From a virus, in the IMG/VR virus record IMGVR_UViG_3300034073_003340, positions 186,001-250,000 of that record: a DNA stretch of 64,000 nt; one strand, written 5' to 3'. Shown here piece after piece: positions 53,267 through 61,182 of the stretch. A model generated the notes under the pieces. It saw nothing but the letters and a program-made list of their open reading frames with translations, made no database searches and was not told the origin of the DNA. Position 1 is the first letter of the stretch. Each line of letters begins with the position of its first letter. Both the position numbers and the translations under genes were made by a program.

Positions 53267-54382
53267 TTACACCAGTTCGAAAACTTCTCCGGTTTCCAGG
53301 TCTTCACACATGATGATGAACTTGTCGACGATTTCCTCGGCAACCTTGGTCACGGCAGCTTCAACAATTGCGTCCACCTCGTCATCGCTTACAAAAGCGC
53401 CATGGACCCTGCGAACCGTTGAACCATTGCTGACCAGCATATCACCCCAGCCCAGCAGGTTCTGCGCACCGCCCTGACCCAGTGCCGTGCGGCTGTCGAT
53501 CTCGCTGCTGACGCGGAAGCAAATACGCGCAGGGAAGTTGGACTTGATAACACCGGTTACAACGTCCACAGAGGGCCGCTGAGTAGCCATAACAACATGG
53601 ATGCCCGCTGCCCGAGCCTTTTGCGCAAGGCGCTGTACGAGCCCTTCCAGTGTTTTTCCACCAGTCTGCATGAGATCAGCAAACTCGTCAATGAAGACCA
53701 CAATATAGGGCAATTCGTTTCCGGCTTCCTTGTAGGCCTTGATATTGCGAACGCGGGCGTCAGCGAGCAGTCGGTAACGCCGCTCCATTTCCTCAACCAT
53801 ATCCTCGAGGGCACGGATGGATTCACGCGGGTCGGTGATAACCGGCTGGACCAAATGAGGAATGCCATTGTAGATGGACAGTTCCAACATCTTTGGGTCG
53901 ATCATGAGGAACTTACATTCATCAGCTGACAAAGCTGCCATGAGGCTGATGATCATCGCGTTGATACCAACGCTTTTGCCTGAGCCAGTTGTGCCACTGA
54001 CCAATACGTGGGGCATGGTTGCGAGGTCGGTGACGACCACTTCACCCATAACGTCCAGCCCGAGAGCAATGGGCAAAGCCGCAGTGGTGGTCTTGAACTC
54101 CTCGCTGGTCAGAACCTCGTTGAGGAGTATGGTCTTGCGCTGCTCATTGGGAATTTCAACAGCCAGTGTGGGGCTACCAGGCATCACGTTGATCTGGATG
54201 CTCGCAACACCAAGCAGGCGCGCCACGTCCTCGTTGAGCTTCATGATCTGCGAAGCACGAGTTCCAGCGGGAATTTCGATTTCGTAAACGCTGACCAGAG
54301 GTCCTTGCTTGGAACCAATAACACGAACACGATGTCCGAATTCGTCCAGGGCGCGTTCCAGTGCGGTAGCAAAGTTACTCAA
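53267..54382 (-). CDS. FtsK/SpoIIIE-type DNA translocase motor
   Basis: 371 aa from TTG 54382, with GGAGATCGG at the right distance. Contains the alpha/beta motor of FtsK: Walker A GTTGSGKSV near residue 130, Walker B VVFIDEFADLM near 230, then QKARAAGIHVVMATQRPSVD and ICFRVSSEIDSRTALGQGGA. The N-terminal 100 residues match the alpha domain (VRVIGSKQGPLVSVYEIEIP). It lacks the membrane segments and the C-terminal gamma winged helix that orients bacterial FtsK, so it should be a soluble hexameric DNA pump. Possible roles: genome segregation, resolution or exclusion of host chromosome. Confidence 0.92.
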   Translation of the reverse strand: MSNFATALERALDEFGHRVRVIGSKQGPLVSVYEIEIPAGTRASQIMKLNEDVARLLGVASIQINVMPGSPTLAVEIPNEQRKTILLNEVLTSEEFKTTTAALPIALGLDVMGEVVVTDLATMPHVLVSGTTGSGKSVGINAMIISLMAALSADECKFLMIDPKMLELSIYNGIPHLVQPVITDPRESIRALEDMVEEMERRYRLLADARVRNIKAYKEAGNELPYIVVFIDEFADLMQTGGKTLEGLVQRLAQKARAAGIHVVMATQRPSVDVVTGVIKSNFPARICFRVSSEIDSRTALGQGGAQNLLGWGDMLVSNGSTVRRVHGAFVSDDEVDAIVEAAVTKVAEEIVDKFIIMCEDLETGEVFELV

Positions 54383-54405
54383 AACCGATCTCCTCTTGAT
54401 GTCTC

Positions 54406-54433
54406 ATCATAGCAGGACAGGTGTGACTGTCAA
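54406..54433 (-). promoter_or_regulatory. TTGAC-N16 promoter
   Basis: -35 TTGACA, 16-bp spacer, -10 TATGAT; drives the FtsK-like gene at 54382. Its -10 is closest to the standard sigma70 form. Confidence 0.68.
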
Positions 54434-54440
54434 CCAGTTT

Positions 54441-54725
54441 TTAATCGTCCCAATGAGCAACGCCCAAGATCAGACCGCGATAACAGGCAAAACCCTTGAC
54501 TGGCTTGCCACGCAAGATTGCGGTGTATTTGTAAATTTCAGATTTGCGACACTGGAGAGGGGCTTGATTGATGAAAGCCTTGCCGATTGAGATGCTGCGG
54601 TAGCCCTTGTCCTTGAGCGTGTCCTCGACCTTTGATTTTCCATATATGTAATCAACTACGCCGGCCTGTGCCGGGGTTGAAAGAATGCTCATAGCCAGGG
54701 TAAAAGCCAACACCATCTTCCGCAT
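54441..54725 (-). CDS. Exported hypothetical protein
   Basis: 94 aa from ATG 54725 (GAGGAGTTGAAA upstream). Clear signal peptide: MRKMVLAFTLAMSILSTPAQ with cleavage after AQA. The mature part is about 70 residues, basic, with two Cys (QCRKSE, FACYRG) likely bridged in the periplasm. Function unknown. Confidence 0.8.
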   Translation of the reverse strand: MRKMVLAFTLAMSILSTPAQAGVVDYIYGKSKVEDTLKDKGYRSISIGKAFINQAPLQCRKSEIYKYTAILRGKPVKGFACYRGLILGVAHWDD

Positions 54726-54748
54726 TTTCAACTCCTCTTGTTATCACC

Positions 54749-54776
54749 ACAATAACAATTCTGGTGAACCCGTCAA
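54749..54776 (-). promoter_or_regulatory. TTGAC-N16 promoter
   Basis: -35 TTGACG, 16-bp spacer, -10 TATTGT; drives the gene at 54725. Confidence 0.65.
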
Positions 54777-54801
54777 CCAGAATTGTTATAAGGAAGCTTC
54801 C

Positions 54802-55101
54802 TTAGTTCTTAACAAGAATTCGAGCGGCAGCTTTGGAAGTAGCGGAGAGGAAGGTGTAGTCCTCGTGGTTTGCGAGATACTTGAGAGCACCCTCATACGC
54901 CTCTTTGAGCGTTGGGCGCGAGCGACGATCGGTGTCCTCACGGAAATAGCGGCTCATCGCCAACATCATCAACTCTGCGCTTTGGGCTTGCGGATGGTTA
55001 GTGCGAGCAGGCTTATAGCGTCCGCCCTCGGGCGCTATGATATCTTCGGTCACGATCCAGCCGGTCTTCATTCGCGTGTTGTGGGAATAAATGAGCAGCA
55101 T
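54802..55101 (-). CDS. Hypothetical protein
   Basis: 99 aa. Beta N-terminus (MLLIYSHNTRMKTGWIVTED), helical C-terminus with a basic patch (FREDTDRRSRPTLKEAYEGA). AGGAGATCGAGTC precedes the ATG. Function unknown. Confidence 0.75.
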   Translation of the reverse strand: MLLIYSHNTRMKTGWIVTEDIIAPEGGRYKPARTNHPQAQSAELMMLAMSRYFREDTDRRSRPTLKEAYEGALKYLANHEDYTFLSATSKAAARILVKN

Positions 55102-55132
55102 GACTCGATCTCCTTTGTTGCCTACATCACCG

Positions 55133-55160
55133 GTTGTATAGAAATCTGGTGATGTGTCAA
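55133..55160 (-). promoter_or_regulatory. TTGAC-N16 promoter
   Basis: -35 TTGACA, 16-bp spacer, -10 TACAAC; drives the gene at 55101. Confidence 0.68.
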
Positions 55161-55164
55161 CCAG

Positions 55165-55488
55165 TCAATGAGAAATATACTCAGTCTCTGGATCACCTTC
55201 AATGCGACGTCGACCTGTCTTGGGATGGCGATGCCAATGCTTTGGTTCGCCCTCGAAGCCCCGCTGTCGCCACTCTTCTAGGGCATGTTCCACTAGCAGC
55301 ATATTGCCAACCATACGGTCGTCATAGCACCAGCGGTCGTCATAACCCCAGAAGTTGTCCATGGAACCAGTGATCATTGTCCAGTGAAACATGAGGCGAT
55401 AGAAGGCGACATATTCGTCGCCTCCCCGAATAAGCTCAACGTGCTTATAATCGCGCTTCAACTGCGCTAGATATTCTTCGCGGGTCAT
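55165..55488 (-). CDS. Hypothetical protein
   Basis: 107 aa, Trp/Tyr/His-rich (FHWTMITGSMDNFWGYDDRW, HWHRHPKTGRRRIEG). Its start lies inside the inverted repeat GCTCGCTTGT / ACAAGCGAGC (55489 region) that encloses TATAGA, a divergent member of the promoter-hairpin type. Function unknown. Confidence 0.74.
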   Translation of the reverse strand: MTREEYLAQLKRDYKHVELIRGGDEYVAFYRLMFHWTMITGSMDNFWGYDDRWCYDDRMVGNMLLVEHALEEWRQRGFEGEPKHWHRHPKTGRRRIEGDPETEYISH

Positions 55489-55526
55489 GCTCGCTTGTCT
55501 ATACCCTAAACAAGCGAGCGTCTACC

Positions 55527-56099
55527 TCAACCCTTGTGTTCCTTGATATAACGCTGGGCAGTCGACAGCCCAACGCCAGTGATCTTCGCAATACGCGGAA
55601 TCGAGAATGACCCCTGGCGATAGAGGTCAATTACGTTCTGCCGCTTTTCACGCGAACGAATCTGGGCCGCGCTCAGGGTCTTTTTGGCGGGACTGACTAC
55701 TGCCTTTGACGCCGAGGACACGGTGCTCAGGCTATTGATATCTGCCTGTGTTACTGCTCCAGTATCGAGAAGATGCTTGATGAGTTTGGCGCCAACTGAC
55801 AGGCCGGCTGTTGGTGCGATCTTGACAAGCTTCGCAGCCTTGGTGCTCTTTTTGGTCTTACTGGACTTTCCATTGGGATTGAATGGCAGACCAGCAGGAG
55901 TTTTGCCTTTGGCCCGGGCATCTTCCCAGATCTTTTTGAAGTTGGTCTGACGTCCACGCTTTGGCACATTGTATTTTTCGAGGATATCATACAACAGCTT
56001 TGAATACAGACCAGGAAAATCAGCGTAGATCTGTTTCAGGGTATCGCCCCTCTTGTATGCTTCTACGATATTCAGTTCGTCTTGCTCGGACAGGGTCAT
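55527..56099 (-). CDS. Protein with two helix-turn-helix ends
   Basis: 190 aa from ATG 56099. N-terminal LNIVEAYKRGDTLKQIYADF and C-terminal QNVIDLYRQGSFSIPRIAKI then GVGLSTAQRYIKEHKG both resemble recombinase/resolvase-type helix-turn-helix units, linked by a Lys/Ser/Ala-rich segment (KSSKTKKSTKAAK). No catalytic domain. Likely DNA bridging or transcription control. Confidence 0.75.
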   Translation of the reverse strand: MTLSEQDELNIVEAYKRGDTLKQIYADFPGLYSKLLYDILEKYNVPKRGRQTNFKKIWEDARAKGKTPAGLPFNPNGKSSKTKKSTKAAKLVKIAPTAGLSVGAKLIKHLLDTGAVTQADINSLSTVSSASKAVVSPAKKTLSAAQIRSREKRQNVIDLYRQGSFSIPRIAKITGVGLSTAQRYIKEHKG

Positions 56100-56160
56100 A
56101 AGATGCTCCGTTAGGCGCCAGCAGCGCAACAAAGTGGGATTAAAAATCCCAATGCGCCTT

Positions 56161-56649
56161 TTACGACCCAGGATACTCGGCTGTCAACAGATTTATGGAA
56201 CCAACGGCCTTGATGAGCTTCTCAAGGATCTCATCCGTTTTGGGATGGGGCTTGCCCTGTTTGTCATTATAAATTTTGTTGTCGCCTATTGGGTGAAGCT
56301 TTCGAAAAGCGTTGCTCAGCCGTTGGCCCTGCTCGTCGTCTTCAATAAAAGCGAGAACCTTTACAGGTCCCCAGCGGTTTTCCTTGAGATAACGAATATC
56401 ATCCCTGAACTCATAACCCTCAGGGGCCGGTTCAAATGCGCTCGCACAATATCGATCACGCGAGTAGATAGTATCGTCGAATACCGCCTTTTGGCGACGG
56501 GTGGGCGCTCGGGCCTCGCGGGTAATCTTGCCCCACCAGTTCCTTGTCTCACCACGTTCTGCAATATCGAGGATCCAGACGTTGATGCCTTCGTTAACGG
56601 GCTCGCAATATGCGACACCTCTGAAATCCTTGAATACTGCCCAGCGCAC
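56161..56649 (-). CDS. Hypothetical protein
   Basis: 162 aa. RYCASAFEPAPEGYEFRDDI, then VLAFIEDDEQGQRLSNAFRK. The N-terminal half is beta-rich with several Trp. It starts 1 base after the upstream stop. Function unknown. Confidence 0.75.
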   Translation of the reverse strand: MRWAVFKDFRGVAYCEPVNEGINVWILDIAERGETRNWWGKITREARAPTRRQKAVFDDTIYSRDRYCASAFEPAPEGYEFRDDIRYLKENRWGPVKVLAFIEDDEQGQRLSNAFRKLHPIGDNKIYNDKQGKPHPKTDEILEKLIKAVGSINLLTAEYPGS

Positions 56650-56650
56650 T

Positions 56651-56812
56651 TTAGTTCTCGATCCGGTGGTTGACCACGTTGTTGAACAGGGCCTTCTTTG
56701 CCGAGATTACACCCGCGCGCTTGATGGAATCCATTGCCGTCTCCGAGTCGATCTCGAACTCGTGATCCTTACGGTGACGGCCGTTCTTGGTAGTGATGAT
56801 CAGCTTTGCCAC
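56651..56812 (-). CDS. Small hypothetical protein
   Basis: 53 aa from GTG 56812 (GGGAGACGAGTA upstream): MAKLIITTKNGRHRKDHEFE to NNVVNHRIEN. The long open frame upstream is low-complexity antisense of other signals and is rejected. Function unknown. Confidence 0.66.
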   Translation of the reverse strand: MAKLIITTKNGRHRKDHEFEIDSETAMDSIKRAGVISAKKALFNNVVNHRIEN

Positions 56813-56828
56813 TACTCGTCTCCCATTA

Positions 56829-56856
56829 GGGGAGGGGAGGAGACTAACCCCTCCCC
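56829..56856. terminator. GC-rich hairpin
   Basis: 9-bp perfect stem GGGGAGGGG / CCCCTCCCC with a 10-base loop, just after the RPTDR copy 3 gene on the minus strand and before the GTG gene. Confidence 0.65.
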
Positions 56857-56864
56857 CGCCACCA

Positions 56865-57185
56865 TTACTTCGAGATCGAAGCTGCCTTTTCTGCGGCGTC
56901 GGCCGCGACGGCCAGGTTGAACCAGCCATACTTGGCGGGGACCAGCTTGACCGCGGTGCCGGCTTCGGGCAGGTGCTCGGCGATTTCGCTGGGCAGACCC
57001 AGGCGACGACCGGCGCCCTTGACACCGAGGTCGCGGAGAAGTTCGGTCTTGGGCATGTTCACGGTCGAGGTGCGGTCGGTGAAGCGGACCTGGACCTGTT
57101 CGTCACGAACGCGAACGCGGGCCTTGGTTGCGGCGCCGATCACATTGGCACTCACGCTGGCAATGAAATTCACAGTCTTATACAC
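56865..57185 (-). CDS. RPTDR family protein, copy 3
   Basis: 106 aa from GTG 57185 (AAGGAGATCGAAAC upstream). TKARVRVRDEQVQVRFTDR, then MPKTELLRDL and KYGWFNLAV align with the copies at 29294-29617 and 39719-40093. The motif reads RFTDR here. Function unknown. Confidence 0.82.
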   Translation of the reverse strand: MYKTVNFIASVSANVIGAATKARVRVRDEQVQVRFTDRTSTVNMPKTELLRDLGVKGAGRRLGLPSEIAEHLPEAGTAVKLVPAKYGWFNLAVAADAAEKAASISK

Positions 57186-57236
57186 GTTTCGATCTCCTTG
57201 TTATTTCAGGGGCACCATTGCCCCGTCCATGCTCTG

Positions 57237-57264
57237 GGTTTATACTCTGGTTTTATGATGTCAA
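57237..57264 (-). promoter_or_regulatory. TTGAC-N16 promoter
   Basis: -35 TTGACA, 16-bp spacer, -10 TAAACC; drives the gene at 57185 from an unusually long leader of about 50 bases. Confidence 0.66.
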
Positions 57265-57295
57265 CCAGAAAAATACTCTGATTTAAATTTTTGAA

Positions 57296-57321
57296 CATGG
57301 GGGAGGCGAACCTCCCCCATG
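57296..57321 (-). terminator. Strong hairpin terminator
   Basis: 11-bp perfect stem CATGGGGGAGG / CCTCCCCCATG with a TTCG loop on the minus strand, followed by an A/T-rich run, right after the stop of the gene at 57323-57670. Confidence 0.85.
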
Positions 57322-57322
57322 A

Positions 57323-57670
57323 TCAGATATATTCTCCAAAAATCTCACGATCGTTACGACGATCAGGGATCATCATCTTTGATAGAGCGTGGATATACCC
57401 AAACCTTGCTGCTTCACGCCAGGCATCCATGGGGTTGATATCCACATCAAAACGCTTTGCTACCGCGTTTTGATCCTCTTCGTCGTTGTCATCAAGACCA
57501 ATGCCATTATAGACAACGAACTCCTCGGGAGATTCTGGATTGGGGACCGCACTAACAGTGACCAGAACTTCGTCACCGCAGTGGATCTGTAGAAAATAAT
57601 CTTCATCAAACGTATGGGCTTCAACGGCATAAAACTGCCGTGCCCTTTCGTTCGCATCAATATCTGACAT
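57323..57670 (-). CDS. Acidic hypothetical protein
   Basis: 115 aa, acidic (GLDDNDEEDQNAVAKRFDVD), beta-rich N-terminus (YFLQIHCGDEVLVTVSAV), helical end. CAGGAGACCCCG precedes the ATG. Function unknown. Confidence 0.75.
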   Translation of the reverse strand: MSDIDANERARQFYAVEAHTFDEDYFLQIHCGDEVLVTVSAVPNPESPEEFVVYNGIGLDDNDEEDQNAVAKRFDVDINPMDAWREAARFGYIHALSKMMIPDRRNDREIFGEYI

Positions 57671-57755
57671 CGGGGTCTCCTGGTTGTCGCTATGACACCA
57701 GCACTAAATGTCTGCTACCCTCAACGTCAATAAGTTTAGATGAAATCTTCTGCTG

Positions 57756-57974
57756 TTAGGCTGTAAACTTTTGAGCGATCATTTGCTCAATCGTTGAAAT
57801 TTTGGCCTCGAGTATATCCAGCATGGGTTGACCGTATTTTTCCATACGGTCAGGTGGATAGTTCTCAATCATTCGCAGATAATTGATGCGCTCGGTCTGT
57901 AGACCTTGAAGCAAGAGGCGGCTCATCTTTTCGTTGAGCCGCTCTCTTCCCTCCCATGCTTTATGGAGATTCAT
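57756..57974 (-). CDS. Small helical protein
   Basis: 72 aa, all helical (RERLNEKMSRLLLQGLQTER). The start overlaps the upstream stop (TAATG). Function unknown. Confidence 0.73.
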   Translation of the reverse strand: MNLHKAWEGRERLNEKMSRLLLQGLQTERINYLRMIENYPPDRMEKYGQPMLDILEAKISTIEQMIAQKFTA

Positions 57975-58324
57975 TAACGCAACTCAGGGTCCGCGTCACG
58001 AGCAGCGGCCTCGGCCCAGTCAATGTAATAGTCGAAGACGCGTTCGACCAGATGCGCCGCTGCTTCCGTCGGAGTCTGCTTGACTTCGCCAAAGCCCAGG
58101 ATCGACATCACGAATTCCTCGGTCAGCGTGATCTTCATCTGCTTCCATTCTTCAGCAGACTGACCAAAGGTCGGGAAGATCATCTGGGCGTTTTCGTTGG
58201 CGCCCTGTGCTGCCGTCATGACGAGATAGCTGGCGATCGACCCCAGGCCACGAAATTCGTTGCCCGAGCAAAGAGCAGAAATCACATAATCAGCAGCATA
58301 GATCTTGGTTTCTTCAAGCTTCAT
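57974..58324 (-). CDS. Hypothetical protein
   Basis: 116 aa from ATG 58324 (AAGGAGATCGAAA upstream). Helical (KIYAADYVISALCSGNEFRG). Residues upstream of the start are promoter translation. Function unknown. Confidence 0.76.
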   Translation of the reverse strand: MKLEETKIYAADYVISALCSGNEFRGLGSIASYLVMTAAQGANENAQMIFPTFGQSAEEWKQMKITLTEEFVMSILGFGEVKQTPTEAAAHLVERVFDYYIDWAEAAARDADPELR

Positions 58325-58357
58325 TTTCGATCTCCTTGTTTGTGTGCCTATGCTCTG

Positions 58358-58385
58358 GTGATAGCACCACACCAGAGTTTGTCAA
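58358..58385 (-). promoter_or_regulatory. TTGAC-N16 promoter
   Basis: -35 TTGACA, 16-bp spacer, -10 TATCAC; arms CTCTGGTG / CACCAGAG. Drives the unit at 58324. Confidence 0.72.
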
Positions 58386-58399
58386 CCAGTTTTAGGAGA

Positions 58400-59422
58400 T
58401 TATTTGGTGGATGCGGTATAAAGATATACCTCATTTTTTCCGCTATCCGCTGATGCTGTATAATATGAATATTTTTCATTTTTGTATTTTTTGTTTTTGG
58501 CTTCTTTGTGAACGAGGGACTCCAATTCCTCGATTACCTCATTGAGAGATATAGCCTTTTGATGCTCTTTGGGTGGCAGCAAGCTATTGCCAACCACGTC
58601 ATTTTCTTTGATCTTTTCAAGATGATGCTGGACTGCGCTCTGGTAATTGAGAGGAGGACTCCACCAGTCCGGGGCAGGAGTAGGTTCAGCCAACATGCCA
58701 TGGGGGTTCAACCAAAAGGCTGACAAGCTGTCAGTAAGCCAGTAGAGATCGTTTTGCGCTCGCTGTTGTTCCTCGGTCCAGTTGCGCGCCACGACTGTTG
58801 GACCCTGCTCGATCAGCTGACGAGCAACTCGCTGCTCGCTTGTGGCAATCAGATTCAGGGTATTGTCGAGCAGCTTTTGGTCAGCGGCTAAGTTCTCGAG
58901 GAACAATTGCTCGCGATAAGCTTTGACTTCGGTATTGTTTTTCAGAAGCCAGCCGATCTTTTTACAAGTGGTAATCAAGCCATCCCGAGACAGATCAATG
59001 TCAAGATAGTAGGCAACATCCTTCTTTATCTCAACTGACGGCTTATTACAATGCCGCAAGGTGTCCCAGAGGGCAAGACCATCTTTGGAGAGATAGAACT
59101 CCCCACCTGGCTTCGACTGAAACACCAGACCTTTCTTTATGAGGTCTAAAACGATGTCAACAGACAATATATCCATTTTTCTGGTATCAATCCATTGCCT
59201 CGTAAAAGATCCCTCTTGAAAAGATACCTCTTTGACATTGAGTATAAGATTGATCTGATCCTCAGATATACCGCGCTTTGCGAGAACCTTTTTGGCTTTC
59301 GCAAGGGTCAATCCTCGAATCAAATCATGAAGACTGACATTACGGCTGGTCAGGTCACGCTTCACCGCATCAGCCATACCGAATACCATGCCGTTCTCCT
59401 GAATATGTTTAAGAATCTTCAT
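58400..59422 (-). CDS. Hypothetical helical protein
   Basis: 340 aa from ATG 59422. Largely helical; the middle (DILSVDIVLDLIKKGLVFQS, FYLSKDGLALWDTLRH) could be a winged helix. The C-terminus is charged with repeated KNKKYKNEKYSYY. Only a vestigial TTGAC element lies upstream. Function unknown. Confidence 0.77.
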   Translation of the reverse strand: MKILKHIQENGMVFGMADAVKRDLTSRNVSLHDLIRGLTLAKAKKVLAKRGISEDQINLILNVKEVSFQEGSFTRQWIDTRKMDILSVDIVLDLIKKGLVFQSKPGGEFYLSKDGLALWDTLRHCNKPSVEIKKDVAYYLDIDLSRDGLITTCKKIGWLLKNNTEVKAYREQLFLENLAADQKLLDNTLNLIATSEQRVARQLIEQGPTVVARNWTEEQQRAQNDLYWLTDSLSAFWLNPHGMLAEPTPAPDWWSPPLNYQSAVQHHLEKIKENDVVGNSLLPPKEHQKAISLNEVIEELESLVHKEAKNKKYKNEKYSYYTASADSGKNEVYLYTASTK

Positions 59423-59451
59423 ATCCAGTCCTATACTACTCTGGTTTGTTG

Positions 59452-60114
59452 TCAATCAAAGAACACAAGTTCGAGACGAGGAACCAAGTCCTCATGACCA
59501 ATGGCTTTGATCAGCTGAATTACCTTGGCTTCAACCCCCTCATACTTTCTATGGAGAACACTTACAATACGTTCACCGATAACAGGTGCTTCAGTTAACC
59601 TAACGATTGAATCCTCAGGAAATTCGCAGACGCCTGCTCGACACAATGACCATGCCGCACTTAACAGGGCACAGGTGTGTTCCTCATGATCCTCATAGAC
59701 GTTCTTAAGCCCGATCTTCTTACCATTTGGGCTAAGATAACTCAATACTCGTTTGTTTTGGCGGCTGAATTGATCCCACACTAGGTCTTCTTGCGGGAGA
59801 CTGTGGATAATAGTCTCCGCGACCGGCGCCAGCTTGCCTTCAAATACCACATGATCGGGGGCCAGTCCCCGCCTCAAAATACAGCGAATGAATTCCGTGA
59901 CGTCCAGAGTATTATGCTCGATGTGGAGATCGTCGATCAATATCGCCGCTACCACTAGACTCTCGGGGTTGGATTCACGATCCAGATAGTTCTTCATGAC
60001 CGTGAGGCTGACATCCTGCTCGTCCCCAAACATGGAGTCAGCATAGATATGCGCGAACTCAACGAACATATGAGGCGTCGGAAGATCCGGCCTATCAGGA
60101 AGATGTGAACCCAT
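59452..60114 (-). CDS. Hypothetical protein
   Basis: 220 aa. AAILIDDLHIEHNTLDVTEF and HSLPQEDLVWDQFSRQNKRV are regular helical segments; no motif identified. GGTTCACATCTT-type N-terminus (MGSHLPDRPDLPTP) looks flexible. Function unknown. Confidence 0.75.
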   Translation of the reverse strand: MGSHLPDRPDLPTPHMFVEFAHIYADSMFGDEQDVSLTVMKNYLDRESNPESLVVAAILIDDLHIEHNTLDVTEFIRCILRRGLAPDHVVFEGKLAPVAETIIHSLPQEDLVWDQFSRQNKRVLSYLSPNGKKIGLKNVYEDHEEHTCALLSAAWSLCRAGVCEFPEDSIVRLTEAPVIGERIVSVLHRKYEGVEAKVIQLIKAIGHEDLVPRLELVFFD

Positions 60115-60144
60115 GTGCGTTTTCTAACACAAAACCAGAGTTCG

Positions 60145-60444
60145 TCAATTGATATTAGGTAATTTGACCTGATCCATTTCATCAACCCAGGTCAGTTTAA
60201 ACAGAACCGCATCTTGTTTTTCTTTGATCAAGAAAACCTGAAAATTTCCATTGCTCTGGCAAGATGTTGACCATTTTCCTTTGATCATTTCCATACACCA
60301 GTCCTCGACATCCGTTCGGGTAAAGTAATGTCTTACATATCTATCGGTCTTCGGGCATCGCTGTAAAACGCTCATTATCCCATTAAACCTGAATTGATAC
60401 CAGAAAAGCTGGTTGCTTTGTCTAGACACGGGAAGATTCGTCAT
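60145..60444 (-). CDS. FKL-W family protein, isolated pair
   Basis: 99 aa. DVEDWCMEMIKGKWSTSCQS then VFLIKEKQDAVLFKLTWVDE and a 12-residue tail. The start overlaps the upstream FKL-W gene (ATGA), reproducing the array junction far from the main clusters. Function unknown. Confidence 0.85.
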   Translation of the reverse strand: MTNLPVSRQSNQLFWYQFRFNGIMSVLQRCPKTDRYVRHYFTRTDVEDWCMEMIKGKWSTSCQSNGNFQVFLIKEKQDAVLFKLTWVDEMDQVKLPNIN

Positions 60445-60695
60445 GTTTTAAAATGATCTCGCCAAGCTAGTTTGAAAAGCATAGCATCACTATCATCTTT
60501 GATGTAAAAGGTGATGCTATGATATTCAGCGACAAAAGTCCATTCGCCTGATATCATATCTATACACCAGCGCCCCGCTTTGGCATCTTCTGGACGTTTG
60601 ACGGAGAAAGTATGCCAGCCCAGATGATTGGCCGGGTTTGTTTGACTGCCCATCAGCAATTGGCCAATGGCCCCAATCGGGTTAGGCTGACTCAT
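60441..60695 (-). CDS. FKL-W family protein, isolated pair
   Basis: 84 aa from ATG 60695 (ATGA overlap with the upstream stop). RWCIDMISGEWTFVAEYHSI then FYIKDDSDAMLFKLAWRDHF. A close relative of its neighbour: both have W-C-[IM]-[DE]-M-I-x-G-[EK]-W. Function unknown. Confidence 0.86.
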   Translation of the reverse strand: MSQPNPIGAIGQLLMGSQTNPANHLGWHTFSVKRPEDAKAGRWCIDMISGEWTFVAEYHSITFYIKDDSDAMLFKLAWRDHFKT

Positions 60696-61096
60696 AGGGT
60701 CCCATATTCCCATGCCTCGATGGCGGGCAGCGGCGAACCCCGGCGAGCAAACTCGGCCTTGAGATCAGCTTCAGCCTTGCGAATGGCCTGCTCGGCCTCC
60801 CATTCATCAGCATCCTTGGCTTCCTTGACATCGTAGTAGTGGCTCCAGGAAGTATACTGAATACCATCCTTCTCCGAACGATAAGCAAGGGCAGCGTCCT
60901 CTTCTGCCTGGTGACGCTCGAACTCCTGTTCATAGGTGTCGAAGAAGTGGAGCATCATCTCCACTGAGTGACCGCGGGGGCGAATGCCGTGGATGCCCTT
61001 ATAGAGGTCGCTGTAGGATTCCTGGAAGGCCGGAGTCGCCATGTCGGCGAGGGTGAGGGTGCGAACGTTGCCGTTGTCGTTGAAAGTGAGACCCAT
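60692..61096 (-). CDS. Hypothetical protein
   Basis: 134 aa from ATG 61096. Strands at the start (MGLTFNDNGNVRTLTLADM), then charged helices rich in Glu/Ala (EAEQAIRKAEADLKAEFARR). It heads the unit that ends with the two FKL-W genes. Function unknown. Confidence 0.77.
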   Translation of the reverse strand: MGLTFNDNGNVRTLTLADMATPAFQESYSDLYKGIHGIRPRGHSVEMMLHFFDTYEQEFERHQAEEDAALAYRSEKDGIQYTSWSHYYDVKEAKDADEWEAEQAIRKAEADLKAEFARRGSPLPAIEAWEYGTL

Positions 61097-61128
61097 CTGC
61101 GTAACTCCTCGTTGCTGCCTATGTCCTG

Positions 61129-61156
61129 GTTCTAGCAAAAATAGGTGAAGAGTCAA
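61129..61156 (-). promoter_or_regulatory. TTGAC-N16 promoter
   Basis: -35 TTGACT, 16-bp spacer, -10 TAGAAC; drives the three-gene unit at 61096. Confidence 0.7.
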
Positions 61157-61182
61157 CCACAATCTAACCAGAGTTGTGAATT

